Assembly: GCF_026230105.1 (NCBI RefSeq)
Contig: NW_026614261.1
Coordinates: 124,001-188,000, forward strand
Reading direction: 5' to 3'
Origin: Diorhabda sublineata
Taxonomy: Eukaryota; Arthropoda; Insecta; Coleoptera; Chrysomelidae
DNA: 64,000 nt
In this document: positions 37,216-51,000 of the stretch, piece by piece
Position numbering within the stretch: the first letter of the stretch is position 1
Layout of the letters: each line of letters begins with the position of its first letter
Notes under the pieces: model-generated
Told to the model about the DNA's origin: nothing
The model's database searches: none
Seen by the model: the letters and a program-made list of their open reading frames with translations, nothing else
Made by a program: the position numbers and the translations under genes

Positions 37216-40200
37216 ATGAAGAAATTCGACTCCAAATTAGGAAGTTAGACTTTGAAAATTTTCAATTAACACAAAGTGACAGTTGACCTCAATGGGCTTA
37301 AATGGATGTTATTCGATGATATCTGACAGAGTTACATGCAAACTCACTCAAATATATGAGAAATGTTGAAATTCGACTTCAAATTAGGAAGTTAGACTTT
37401 GAAAATTCTCAATCAACACAAAGTGACAGTTGACCTCAATGGGCTCCATTGGATGTTATTCGATGATATCTGACAAAGTTACAAGCAAACTCACTCAAAT
37501 ATATGAGAAATGTTGAAATTCGACTCCATATAGGAAGTTAAACGTTGAAAATTTTCAATTAACACAAAGTGACAGTTGACCTCAATGGGCTTAAATGGAT
37601 GTTATTCGATGATATCTGACAGAGTTAGATGCAAACTCACTCAAATATATGAGAAATGTTGAAATTCGACTTCAAATTAGGAAGATAGACCTTGAAACTT
37701 TTCAATTAACTCAAAGTGACAGTTGACCTCAATGGGCTTCAATGGATGTTATTCGATGATATCTGACAAAGTTACATGCAAACTCACTCGAATATATGAG
37801 AAATGTTGAAATTCGACTTCAAATTAGGAAGATAGACTTTGAAAATTTTCAATTAACACAAAGTGACAGTTGACCTCAATGGGCTTAAATGGATGTTATT
37901 CGATGATATCTGACAGAGTTAGATGCAAACTCACTCAAATATATGAGAAATTTTGAAATTCGACATCAAATTAGGAAGTTAGACTTTGAAAATTTTAAAT
38001 TAACACAAAGTGACAGTTGACCTCAATGGGCTTCAGTGGATGTTATTCGATGATATCTGACAAAGTTACATGCAAACTCACTCAAATATATGAGAAATGT
38101 TGAAATTCGACTCCAAATTAGGAAGATAGACTTTGAAAATTCTCAATTAACACAAAGTGACAGTTGACCTCAATGGGCTCCATTGGATGTTATTCGATGA
38201 TATCTGACAAAGTTACATGCAAACTCACTCAAATATATGAGAAATGTTGAAATTCGACTCAAAATTAGGAAGTTAAACTTTGAAAATTTTTAATTAACAC
38301 AAAGTGACAGTTGACCTCAATGGGCTTAAATGGAAGTTATTCGATGATATCTGACAGAGTTAGATGCAAACTCACTCAAATATATGAGAAATGTTGAAAT
38401 TCGACTCCAAATTAGGAAGATAGACTTTGAAAATTCTCAATTAACTCAAAGTGACAGTTGACCTCAATGGGCTTCAATGGATCTTATTCGATGATATCTG
38501 ACAAAGTTACATGCAAACTCCCTCAAATATATGAGAAATGTTGAAATTCGACTTCAAATTAGGAAGTTAGACTTTGAAAATTCTCAATCAACACAAAGTG
38601 ACAGTTGACCTCAATGGGCTCCATTGGATGTTATTCGATGATATCTGACAAAGTTACATGCAAACTCACTCAAATATATGAGAAATGTTGAAATTCGACT
38701 TCAAATCAGGAAGATAGACTTTGAAAAGTTTCAATTAACACAAAGTGACAGTTGACCTCAATGGGCTTAAATGGATGTTATTCGATGATATCTGACAGAA
38801 TTAGATGCAAACTCACTCAAATATATGAGAAATGTTGAAAGTCGACTTCAAATTAGGAAGATAGACCTTGAAAATTTTCAATTAACACAAAGTGACAGTT
38901 GACCTCAATGGGCTTCAGTGGATGTTATTCGATGATATCTGACAAAGTTAGATGCAAACTCACTCAAATATATGAGAAATATTGAAATTCGACTTCAAAT
39001 TGGGAAGAAAGACTTTGAAAATTTACAATTATTACAAAGTGACAGTTGACCTCAATGGGCTTCAATGGATGTTATTCGATGATATCTGACAAAGTTACAT
39101 GCAAACTTACTCAAATATATGAGAAATGTTGAAATTCGACTTCAAATTAGGAAGATAGACTTTGAAAATTTTCAATTAACACAAAGTGACAGTTGACCTC
39201 AATGGGCTTCAATGGATGTTATTCGATGAGATCTGACAAAGTTACATGCAAACTTACTCAAATATATGAGAAATGTTGAAATTCGACATCAAATTAGGAA
39301 GTTAGACTTTGAAAATTTTAAATTAACACAAAGTGACAGTAGACCTCAATGGGCTTCAGTGGATGTTATTCGATGATATCTGACAAAGTTACATGCAAAC
39401 TCACTCAAATATATGAGAAATGTTGAAATTCGACTCCAAATTAGGAAGATAGACTTTGAAAATTCTCAATTAACACAAAGTGACAGTTGACCTCAATGGG
39501 CTCCATTGGATGTTATTCGATGATATCTGACAAAGTTACATGCAAACTCACTCAAATATATGAGAAATGTTGAAATTCGACTTCAAATTAGGAAGATAGA
39601 CTTTGAAAAGTTTCAATTAACACAAAGTGACAGTTGACCTCAATGGGCTTCAGTGGATGTTATTCGATGATATCTGACAAAGTTAAATGCAAAATCACTC
39701 AAATATATGAGAAATATTGAAATTCGACTTCAAATTGGGAAGAAAGACTTTGAAAATTTACAATTATTACAAAGTGACAGTTGACCTCAATGGGCTTCAA
39801 TGGATGTTATTCGATGATATCTGACAAAGTTAGATGCAAACTCACTCAAAGATATGCGAAATGTTGAAATTCGACTTCAAATTAGGAAGATAGACTTTGA
39901 AAATTTTCAATTAACACAAAGTGACAGTTGACCTCAATGGGCTCCATTGAATGTTATTCGATGATATCTGACAAAGTTACATGCAAACTCACTCAAATAT
40001 ATGAGAAATGTTAAAATTCGACTCCAAATTAGGAAGTTAGACATTGAAAATTTTCAGATAACACAAAGTGACAGTTGACCTCAATGGGCTCCATTGGATG
40101 TTATTCGATGATATCTGACAGAGTTAGATGCAAACTCACTCAAATATATGAGAAATATTGAAATTCGACTTCAAATTGGGAAGAAAGACTTTGAAAATTT

Positions 40201-40301
40201 ACAATTAACACAAAGTGACAGTTGACCTCAATGGGCTTCATTGGATGTTATTCGATGATATCTGACAAAGTTACATGCAAACTCACTCAAATATATGAGA
40301 A
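37216..40301 (+). repeat. Reference copy of the 21-monomer HOR
   Basis: This is the most regular copy. Ordered internal landmarks are ATGAAG 37216; CTCCATATAGG near 37530; GATAGACCTTGAAACTTTTC near 37680; CACTCGAATATATG near 37786; CGACATCAAATT near 37964; TTTTTAATTAAC near 38285; TGGAAGTTATTC near 38332; AACTCCCTCAAAT near 38515; AAAAGTTTCAATT near 38722; GAAAGTCGACTTC near 38837; AGATCT 39229; and ACATTGAAAATTTTCAGATAAC near 40040. Few sites separate it from 40302-43015. Confidence 0.85.
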
Positions 40302-43300
40302 ATGAAGAAATTCGACTCCAAATTAGGAAGTTAGACTTTGAAAATTTTCAATTAACACAAAGTGACAGTTGACCTCAATGGGCTTAAATGGATGTTATTC
40401 GATGATATCTGACAGAGTTACATGCAAACTCACTCAAATATATGAGAAATGTTGAAATTCGACTTCAAATTAGGAAGTTAGACTTTGAAAATTCTCAATC
40501 AACACAAAGTGACAGTTGACCTCAATGGGCTCCATTGGATGTTATTCGATGATATCTGACAAAGTTACAAGCAAACTCACTCAAATATATGAGAAATGTT
40601 GAAATTCGACTCCATATAGGAAGTTAAACGTTGAAAATTTTCAATTAACACAAAGTGACAGTTGACCTCAATGGGCTTAAATGGATGTTATTCGATGATA
40701 TCTGACAGAGTTAGATGCAAACTCACTCAAATATATGAGAAATGTTGAAATTCGACTTCAAATTAGGAAGATAGACCTTGAAACTTTTCAATTAACTCAA
40801 AGTGACAGTTGACCTCAATGGGCTTCAATGGATGTTATTCGATGATATCTGACAAAGTTACATGCAAACTCACTCGAATATATGAGAAATGTTGAAATTC
40901 GACTTCAAATTAGGAAGATAGACTTTGAAAATTTTCAATTAACACAAAGTGACAGTTGACCTCAATGGGCTTAAATGGATGTTATTCGATGATATCTGAC
41001 AGAGTTAGATGCAAACTCACTCAAATATATGAGAAATTTTGAAATTCGACATCAAATTAGGAAGTTAGACTTGAAAATTTTAAATTAACACAAAGTGACA
41101 GTTGACCTCAATGGGCTTCAGTGGATGTTATTCGATGATATCTGACAAAGTTACATGCAAACTCACTCAAATATATGAGAAATGTTGAAATTCGACTCCA
41201 AATTAGGAGATAGACTTTGAAAATTCTCAATTAACACAAAGTGACAGTTGACCTCAATGGGCTCCATTGGATGTTATTCGATGATATCTGACAAAGTTAC
41301 ATGCAAACTCACTCAAATATATGAGAAATGTTGAAATTCGACTCAAAATTAGGAAGTTAAACTTTGAAAATTTTTAATTAACACAAAGTGACAGTTGACC
41401 TCAATGGGCTTAAATGGAAGTTATTCGATGATATCTGACAGAGTTAGATGCAAACTCACTCAAATATATGAGAAATATTGAAATTCGACTCCAAATTAGG
41501 AAGATAGACTTTGAAAATTCTCAATTAACTCAAAGTGACAGTTGACCTCAATGGGCTTCAATGGATTTTATTCGATGATATCTGACAAAGTTACATGCAA
41601 ACTCCCTCAAATATATGAGAAATGTTGAAATTCGACTTCAAATTAGGAAGTTAGACTTTGAAAATTCTCATTCAACACAAAGTGACAGTTGACCTCAATG
41701 GGCTCCATTGGATGTTATTCGATGATATCTGACAAAGTTACATGCAAACTCACTCAAATATATGAGAAATGTTGGAATTCGACTTCAAATTAGGAAGATA
41801 GACTTTGAAAAGTTTCAATTAACACAAAGTGACAGTTGACCTCAATGGGCTTAAATGGATGTTATTCGATGATATCTGACAGAATTAGATGCAAACTCAC
41901 TCAAATATATGAGAAATGTTGAAAGTCGACTTCAAATTAGGAAGATAGACCTTGAAAATTTTCAATTAACACAAAGTGACAGTTGACCTCAATGGGCTTC
42001 AGTGGATGTTATTCGATGATATCTGACAAAGTTAGATGCAAACTCACTCAAATATATGAGAAATATTGAAATTCGACTTCAAATTGGGAAGAAAGACTTT
42101 GAAAATTTACAATTATTACAAAGTGACAGTTGACCTCAATGGGCTTCAATGGATGTTATTCGATGATATCTGACAAAGTTACATGCAAACTTACTCAAAT
42201 ATATGAGAAATGTTGAAATTCGACTTCAAATTAGGAAGATAGACTTTGAAAATTTTCAATTAACACAAAGTGACAGTTGACCTCAATGGGCTTCAATGGA
42301 TGTTATTCGATGAGATCTGACAAAGTTACATGCAAACTTACTCAAATATATGAGAAATGTTGGAATTCGACATCAAATTAGGAAGTTAGACTTTGAAAAT
42401 TTTAAATTAACACAAAGTGACAGTTGACCTCAATGGGCTTCAGTGGATGTTATTCGATGATATCTGACAAAGTTACATGCAAACTCACTCAAATATATGA
42501 GAAATGTTGAAATTCGACTCCAAATTAGGAAGATAGACTTTGAAAATTCTCAATTAACACAAAGTGACAGTTGACCTCAATGGGCTCCATTGGATGTTAT
42601 TCGATGATATCTGACAAAGTTACATGCAAACTCACTCAAATATATGAGAAATGTTGAAATTCGACTTCAAATTAGGAAGATAGACTTTGAAAAGTTTCAA
42701 TTAACACAAAGTGACAGTTGACCTCAATGGGCTTCAGTGGATGTTATTCGATGATATCTGACAAAGTTAAATGCAAACTCACTCAAATATATGAGAAATA
42801 TTGAAATTCGACTTCAAATTGGGAAGAAAGACTTTGAAAATTTACAATTATTACAAAGTGACAGTTGACCTCAATGGGCTTCAATGGATGTTATTCGATG
42901 ATATCTGACAAAGTTAGATGCAAACTCACTCAAAGATATGCGAAATGTTGAAATTCGACTTCAAATTAGGAAGATAGACTTTGAAAATTTTCAATTAACA
43001 CAAAGTGACAGTTGACCTCAATGGGCTTCAATGGATGTTATTCGATGAGATCTGACAAAGTTACATGCAAACTCACTCAAATATATGAGAAATGTTGAAA
43101 TTCTACTTCAAATTAGGAAGTTAGACTTTGAAAATTTTCAATTAACACAAAGTGACAGTTGACCTCAATGGGCTTAAATGGATGTTATTCGATGATATCT
43201 GACAGAGTTACATGCAAACTCACTCAAATATATGAGAAATGTTGAAATTCGACTTCAAATTAGGAAGATAGACTTTGAAAATGTTCAATTAACACAAAGT

Positions 43301-45119
43301 GACAGTTGACCTCAATGGGCTTAAATGGATGTTATTCGATGATATCTGACAAAGTTACATGCAAACTCACTCAAATATATGAGAAATGTTGAAATTCGAC
43401 TCCAAATTAGGAAGTTAGACTTTGAAAATTCTCAATTAACACAAAGTGACAGTTGACCTCAATGGGCTCCATTGGATGTTATTCGATGATATCTGACAAA
43501 GTTACATGCAAACTCACTCAAATATATGAGAAATGTTGAAATTCTACTTCAAATTAGGAAGTTAGACTTTGAAAATTTTCAATTAACACAAAGTGACAGT
43601 TGACCTCAATGGGCTTAAATGGATGTTATTCGATGATATCTGACAGAGTTACATGCAAACTCACTCAAATATATGAGAAATGTTGAAATTCGACATCAAA
43701 TTAGGAAGTTAGACTTTGAAAATTTTCAATGAACACAAAGTGACAGTTGACCTCAATGGGCTTAAATGAATGTTATTCGATGATATCTGACAAAGTTACA
43801 TGCAAACTCACTCAAATATATGAGAAATGTTGAAATTCGACTTCAAATTAGCAAGTTAGACTTTGAAAATTCTCAATTAACACAAAGTGACAGTTGACCT
43901 CAATGGGCTCCATTGGATGTTATTCGATGATATCTGACAAAGTTACATGCAAACTCACTCAATTATATGAGAAATGTTGAAATTCGACTTCAAATTAGGA
44001 AGATAGACTTTGAAAATTCTCAATTAACACAAAGTGACAGTTGACCTCAATGGGCTCCATTGGATGTTATTCGATGATATCTGACAAAGTTACATGCAAA
44101 CTCACTCAAATATATGAGAAATGTTGAAATTCGACTTCAAATTAGGAAGTTAGACTTTGAAAATTCTCAATTAACACAAAGTGACAGTTGACCTCAATGG
44201 GCTCCATTGGATGTTATTCGATGATATCTGACAAAGTTACATGCAAACTCACTCAAATATATGAGAAATGTTGAAATTCGACTTCAAATTAGGAAGTTAG
44301 ACTTTGAAAATTTTCAATTAACACAAAGTGACAGTTGACCTCAATGGGCTTAAATGGATGTTATTCGATGATATCTGACAGAGTTACATGCAAACTCACT
44401 CAAATATATGAGAAATGTTGAAATTCGACTTCAAATTAGGAAGTTAGACTTTGAAAATTCTCAATTAACACAAAGTGACAGTTGACCTCAATGGGCTCCA
44501 TTGGATGTTATTCGATGATATCTGACAAAGTTACATGCAAACTCACTCAAATATATGAGAAATGTTGAAATTCGACTTCAAATTAGGAATATAGACTTTG
44601 AAAATGTTCAATTAACACAAAGTGACAGTTGACCTCAATGGGCTTCAATGGATGTTATTCGATGATATCTGACAGAGTTACATGCAAACTCACTCAAATA
44701 TATGAGAAATGTTGAAATTCGACTTCAAATTAGGAAGATAGACTTTGAAAATTCTCAATTAACACAAAGTGACAGTTGACCTCAATGGGCTCCATTGGAT
44801 GTTATTCGATGATATCTGACAAAGTTACATGCAAACTCACTCAAATATATGAGAAATGTTGAAATTCGACTTCAAATTAGGAAGTTAGACTTTGAAAATT
44901 CTCAATTAACACAAAGTGACAGTTGACCTCAATGGGCTCCATTGGATGTTATTCGATGATATCTGACAAAGTTACATGCAAACTCACTCAAATATATGAG
45001 AAATGTTGAAATTCGACTTCAAATTAGGAAGTTAGACTTTGAAAATTCTCAATTAACACAAAGTGACAGTTGACCTCAATGGGCTTCATTGGATGTTATT
45101 CGATGATATCTGACAAAGT

Positions 45120-46295
45120 TACATGCAAACTCACTCAAATATATGAGAAATGTTGAAATTCGACTTCAAATTAGGAAGATAGATTTTGAAAATTTTCAAT
45201 TATTACAAAGTGACAGTTGACCTCAATGGGCTTCAATGGATGGTATTCGATGATATCTGACAAAGTTAGATGCAAACTCACTCAAAGATATGCGAAATGT
45301 TGAAATTCGACCTCAAATTAGGAAGATAGACTTTGAAAATTTTCAATTAACACAAAGTGACAGTTGACCTCAATGGGCTTCATTGGATGTTATTTGATGA
45401 TATCTGACAAAGTTACATGCAAACTCACTCAAAGATATGCGAAATGTTGAAATTCGACTTCAAATTAGGAAGTTAGACTTTGAAAATTTTCAATTAACAC
45501 AAAGTGACAGTTGACCTCAATGGGCTTAAATGGATGTTATTCGATGATATCTGACAGAGTTACATGCAAACTCACTCAAATATATGAGAAATGTTGAAAT
45601 TCGACTTCAAATTAGGAAGATAGACTTTGAAAATGTTCAATTAACACAAAGTGACAGTTGACCTCAATGGGCTTCAGTGGATGTTATTCGATGATATCTG
45701 ACAAAGTTACATGCAAACTCACTCAAATATATGAGAAATGTTGAAATTCGACTTCAAATTAGGAAGATAGATTTTGAAAATTTTCAATTATTACAAAGTG
45801 ACAGTTGACCTCAATGGGCTTCAATGGATGGTATTCGATGATATCTGACAAAGTTAGATGCAAACTCACTCAAAGATATGCGAAATGTTGAAATTCGACC
45901 TCAAATTAGGAAGATAGACTTTGAAAATTTTCAATTAACACAAAGTGACAGTTGACCTCAATGGGCTTCATTGGATGTTATTTGATGATATCTGACAAAG
46001 TTACATGCAAACTCACTCAAAGATATGCGAAATGTTGAAATTCGACTTCAAATTAGGAAGTTAGACTTTGAAAATTTTCAATTAACACAAAGTGACAGTT
46101 GACCTCAATGGGCTTAAATGGATGTTATTCGATGATATCTGACAGAGTTACATGCAAACTCACTCAAATATATGAGAAATGTTGAAATTCGACTTCAAAT
46201 TAGGAAGATAGACTTTGAAAATGTTCAATTAACACAAAGTGACAGTTGACCTCAATGGGCTTCAGTGGATGTTATTCGATGATATCTGACAAAGT
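45120..46295 (+). repeat. Two direct copies of the 4-monomer (588-bp) cassette
   Basis: Cassette order is a unit with GATAGATTTTG and CAATTATTAC; a unit with TTAGATG, GATATGCG and TTCGACCTCAAATT, preceded by GGATGGTATTCG; a unit preceded by GTTATTTGATGATATC with GATATGCG; then GGGCTTAAATGG, GACAGAG and AAAATGTTCAATT, ending at GGGCTTCAGTGG. Boundaries are near 45120, 45708 and 46295. The same cassette, whole or shortened to three units, accounts for all 13 GGTATT landmarks in domain 5. Confidence 0.82.
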
Positions 46296-47769
46296 TAAAT
46301 GCAAACTCACTCAAATATATGAGAAATATTGAAATTCGACTTCAAATTGGGAAGAAAGACTTTGAAAATTTACAATTATTACAAAGTGACAGTTGACCTC
46401 AATGGGCTTCAATGGATGTTATTCGATGATATCTGACAAAGTTAGATGCAAACTCACTCAAAGATATGCGAAATGTTGAAATTCGACTTCAAATTAGGAA
46501 GATAGACTTTGAAAATTTTCAATTAACACAAAGTGACAGTTGACCTCAATGGGCTTCAATTGATGTTATTCGATGAGATCTGACAAAGTTACATGCAAAC
46601 TTACTCAAATATATGAGAAATGTTGAAATTCGACTTCAAATTAGGAAGTTAGACTTTGAAAATTCTCAATTAACACAAAGTGACAGTTGACCTCAATGGG
46701 CTCCATTGGATGTTATTCGATGATATCTGACAAAGTTACATGCAAACTCACTCAAATATATGAGAAATGTTGAAATTCGACTTCAAATTAGGAAGTTAGA
46801 CTTTGAAAATTCTCAATTAACACAAAGTGACAGTTGACCTCAATGGGCTACATTGGATGTTATTCGATGATATCTGACAATGTTACATGCAAACTCACTC
46901 AAATATATGAGAAATGTTGAAATTCGACTTCAAATTAGGAATATAGACTTTGAAAATGTTCAATTAACACAAAGTGACAGTTGACCTCAATGGGCTTCAA
47001 TGGATGTTATTCGATGATATCTGACAGAGTTACATGCAAACTCACTCAAATATATGAGAAATGTTGAAATTCGACTTCAAATTAGGAAGATAGACTTTGA
47101 AAATTCTCAATTAACACAAAGTGACAGTTGACCTCAATGGGCTCCATTGGATGTTATTCGATGATATCTGACAAAGTTACATGCAAACTCACTCAAATAT
47201 ATGAGAAATGTTGAAATTCGACTTCAAATTAGGAAGTTAGACTTTGAAAATTCTCAATTAACACAAAGTGACAGTTGACCTCAATGGGCTCCATTGGATG
47301 TTATTCGATGATATCTGACAAAGTTACATGCAAACTCACTCAAATATATGAGAAATGTTGAAATTCGACTTCAAATTAGGAAGATAGATTTTGAAAATTT
47401 TCAATTATTACAAAGTGACAGTTGACCTCAATGGGCTTCAATGGATGGTATTCGATGATATCTGACAAAGTTAGATGCAAACTCACTCAAAGATATGCGA
47501 AATGTTGAAATTCGACCTCAAATTAGGAAGATAGACTTTGAAAATTTTCAATTAACACAAAGTGACAGTTGACATCAATGGGCTTCATTGGATGTTATTT
47601 GATGATATCTGACAAAGTTACATGCAAACTCACTCAAAGATATGCGAAATGTTGAAATTCGACTTCAAATTAGGAAGTTAGACTTTGAAAATTTTCAATT
47701 AACACAAAGTGACAGTTGACCTCAATGGGCTTAAATGGATGTTATTCGATGATATCTGACAGAGTTACA

Positions 47770-48090
47770 TGCAAACTCACTCAAATAATGAGAAATGTTG
47801 AAATTCGACTTCAAATTAGGAAGATAGACTTTGAAAATTCTCAATTAACACAAAGTGACAGTTGACCTCAATGGGCTCCATTGATGTTATTCGATGATAT
47901 CTGACAAAGTTACATGCAAACTCACTCAAATATATGAGAAATGTTGACAATTCGACTTCAAATTAGGAAGTTAGACTTTGAAAATTCTCAATTAACACAA
48001 AGTGACAGTTGACCTCAATGGGCTCCATTGGATGTTATTCGATGATATCTGACAAAGTTACATGCAAACTCACTCAAAATATATGAGAAA
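47770..48090 (+). repeat. Cluster of four compensating 1-bp indels
   Basis: Within about 300 bp four single-base length changes occur: CAAATAATGAG (-1, near 47786), CCATTGATG (-1, near 47880), TTGACAATTCG (+1, near 47946) and CTCAAAATATATG (+1, near 48075). They sum to zero, so the monomer phase is restored. I saw none of these elsewhere in the window. Sequencing or polishing error at this spot is as likely as biology. Confidence 0.75.
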
Positions 48091-51000
48091 TGTTGAAATT
48101 CGACTTCAAATTAGGAAGATAGATTTTGAAAATTTTCAATTATTACAAAGTGACAGTTGACCTCAATGGGCTTCAATGGATGGTATTCGATGATATCTGA
48201 CAAAGTTAGATGCAAACTCACTCAAAGATATGCGAAATGTTGAAATTCGACCTCAAATTAGGAAGATAGACTTTGAAAATTTTCAATTAACACAAAGTGA
48301 CAGTTGACCTCAATGGGCTTCATTGGATGTTATTTGATGATATCTGACAAAGTTACATGCAAACTCACTCAAAGATATGCGAAATGTTGAAATTCGACTT
48401 CAAATTAGGAAGTTAGACTTTGAAAATTTTCAATTAACACAAAGTGACAGTTGACCTCAATGGGCTTAAATGGATGTTATTCGATGATATCTGACAGAGT
48501 TACATGCAAACTCACTCAAATATATGAGAAATGTTGAAATTCGACTTCAAATTAGGAAGATAGACTTTGAAAATGTTCAATTAACACAAAGTGACAGTTG
48601 ACCTCAATGGGCTTCAGTGGATGTTATTCGATGATATCTGACAAAGTTAAATGCAAACTCACTCAAATATATGAGAAATATTGAAATTCGACTTCAAATT
48701 GGGAAGAAAGACTTTGAAAATTTACAATTATTACAAAGTGACAGTTGACCTCAATGGGCTTCAATGGATGTTATTCGATGATATCTGACAAAGTTAGATG
48801 CAAACTCACTCAAAGATATGCGAAATGTTGAAATTCGACTTCAAATTAGGAAGATAGACTTTGAAAATTTTCAATTAACACAAAGTGACAGTTGACCTCA
48901 ATGGGCTTCAATGGATGTTATTCGATGAGATCTGACAAAGTTACATGCAAACTTACTCAAATATATGAGAAATGTTGAAATTCGACTTCAAATTAGGAAG
49001 TTAGACTTTGAAAATTCTCAATTAACACAAAGTGACAGTTGACCTCAATGGGCTCCATTGGATGTTATTCGATGATATCTGACAAAGTTACATGCAAACT
49101 CACTCAAATATATGAGAAATGTTGAAATTCGACTTCAAATTAGGAATATAGACTTTGAAAATGTTCAATTAACACAAAGTGACAGTTGACCTCAATGGGC
49201 TTCAATGGATGTTATTCGATGATATCTGACAGAGTTACATGCAAACTCACTCAAATATATGAGAAATGTTGAAATTCGACTTCAAATTAGGAAGATAGAC
49301 TTTGAAAATTCTCAATTAACACAAAGTGACAGTTGACCTCAATGGGCTCCATTGGATGTTATTCGATGATATCTGACAAAGTTACATGCAAACTCACTCA
49401 AATATATGAGAAATGTTGAAATTCGACTTCAAATTAGGAAGTTAGACTTTGAAAATTCTCAATTAACACAAAGTGACAGTTGACCTCAATGGGCTCCATT
49501 GGATGTTATTCGATGATATCTGACAAAGTTACATGCAAACTCACTCAAATATATGAGAAATGTTGAAATTCGACTTCAAATTAGGAAGTTAGACTTTGAA
49601 AATTTTCAATTAACACAAAGTGACAGTTGACCTCAATGGGCTTAAATGGATGTTATTCGATGATATCTGACAGAGTTACATGCAAACTCACTCAAATATA
49701 TGAGAAATGTTGAAATTCGACTTCAAATTAGGAAGTTAGACTTTGAAAATTCTCAATTAACACAAAGTGACAGTTGACCTCAATGGGCTCCATTGGATGT
49801 TATTCGATGATATCTGACAAAGTTACATGCAAACTCACTCAAATATATGAGAAATGTTGAAATTCGACTTCAAATTAGGAATATAGACTTTGAAAATGTT
49901 CAATTAACACAAAGTGACAGTTGACCTCAATGGGCTTCAATGGATGTTATTCGATGATATCTGACAGAGTTACATGCAAACTCACTCAAATATATGAGAA
50001 ATGTTGAAATTCGACTTCCAATTAGGAAGATAGACTTTGAAAATTCTCAATTAACACAAAGTGACAGTTGACCTCAATGGGCTCCATTGGATGTTATTCG
50101 ATGATATCTGACAAAGTTACATGCAAACTCACTCAAATATATGAGAAATGTTGAAATTCGACTTCAAATTAGGAAGTTAGACTTTGAAAATTCTCAATTA
50201 ACACAAAGTGACAGTTGACCTCAATGGGCTCCATTGGATGTTATTCGATGATATCTGACAAAGTTACATGCAAACTCACTCAAATATATGAGAAATGTTG
50301 AAATTCGACTTCAAATTAGGAAGTTAGACTTTGAAAATTCTCAATTAACACAAAGTGACAGTTGACCTCAATGGGCTTCATTGGATGTTATTCGATGATA
50401 TCTGACAAAGTTACATGCAAACTCACTCAAATATATGAGAAATGTTGAAATTCGACTTCAAATTAGGAAGATAGATTTTGAAAATTTTCAATTATTACAA
50501 AGTGACAGTTGACCTCAATGGGCTTCAATGGATGGTATTCGATGATATCTGACAAAGTTAGATGCAAACTCACTCAAAGATATGCGAAATGTTGAAATTC
50601 GACCTCAAATTAGGAAGATAGACTTTGAAAATTTTCAATTAACACAAAGTGACAGTTGACCTCAATGGGCTTCATTGGATGTTATTTGATGATATCTGAC
50701 AAAGTTACATGCAAACTCACTCAAAGATATGCGAAATGTTGAAATTCGACTTCAAATTAGGAAGTTAGACTTTGAAAATTCTCAATTAACACAAAGTGAC
50801 AGTTGACCTCAATGGGCTTCATTGGATGTTATTCGATGATATCTGACAAAGTTACATGCAAACTCACTCAAATATATGAGAAATGTTGAAATTCGACTTC
50901 AAATTAGGAAGATAGATTTTGAAAATTTTCAATTATTACAAAGTGACAGTTGACCTCAATGGGCTTCAATGGATGGTATTCGATGATATCTGACAAAGTT

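Larger units (their letters stand above)
33050..43015 (+). repeat. Array domain 4: 21-monomer higher-order repeat, ~3,086 bp
   Basis: The marker AAATGAAGAAATTC (ATGAAG at 33395, 37216 and 40302) anchors three copies. From 37216 to 40302 is 3,086 bp, or 21 x 147 - 1. The missing base is the CTCCATATAGG variant (near 33711, 37530 and 40612). GAGATCTGAC markers at 39229 and 42313 are 3,084 bp apart, because copy 3 has two further private 1-bp losses near 41070 and 41207. The first interval, 33395 to 37216, is 3,821 bp (26 x 147 - 1) and is rearranged: one monomer is missing after the CCATATAGG unit, an 8-monomer block is duplicated, and two monomers are lost near 37.0 kb. Homology to the HOR ends at about 43015. 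Confidence 0.88.
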
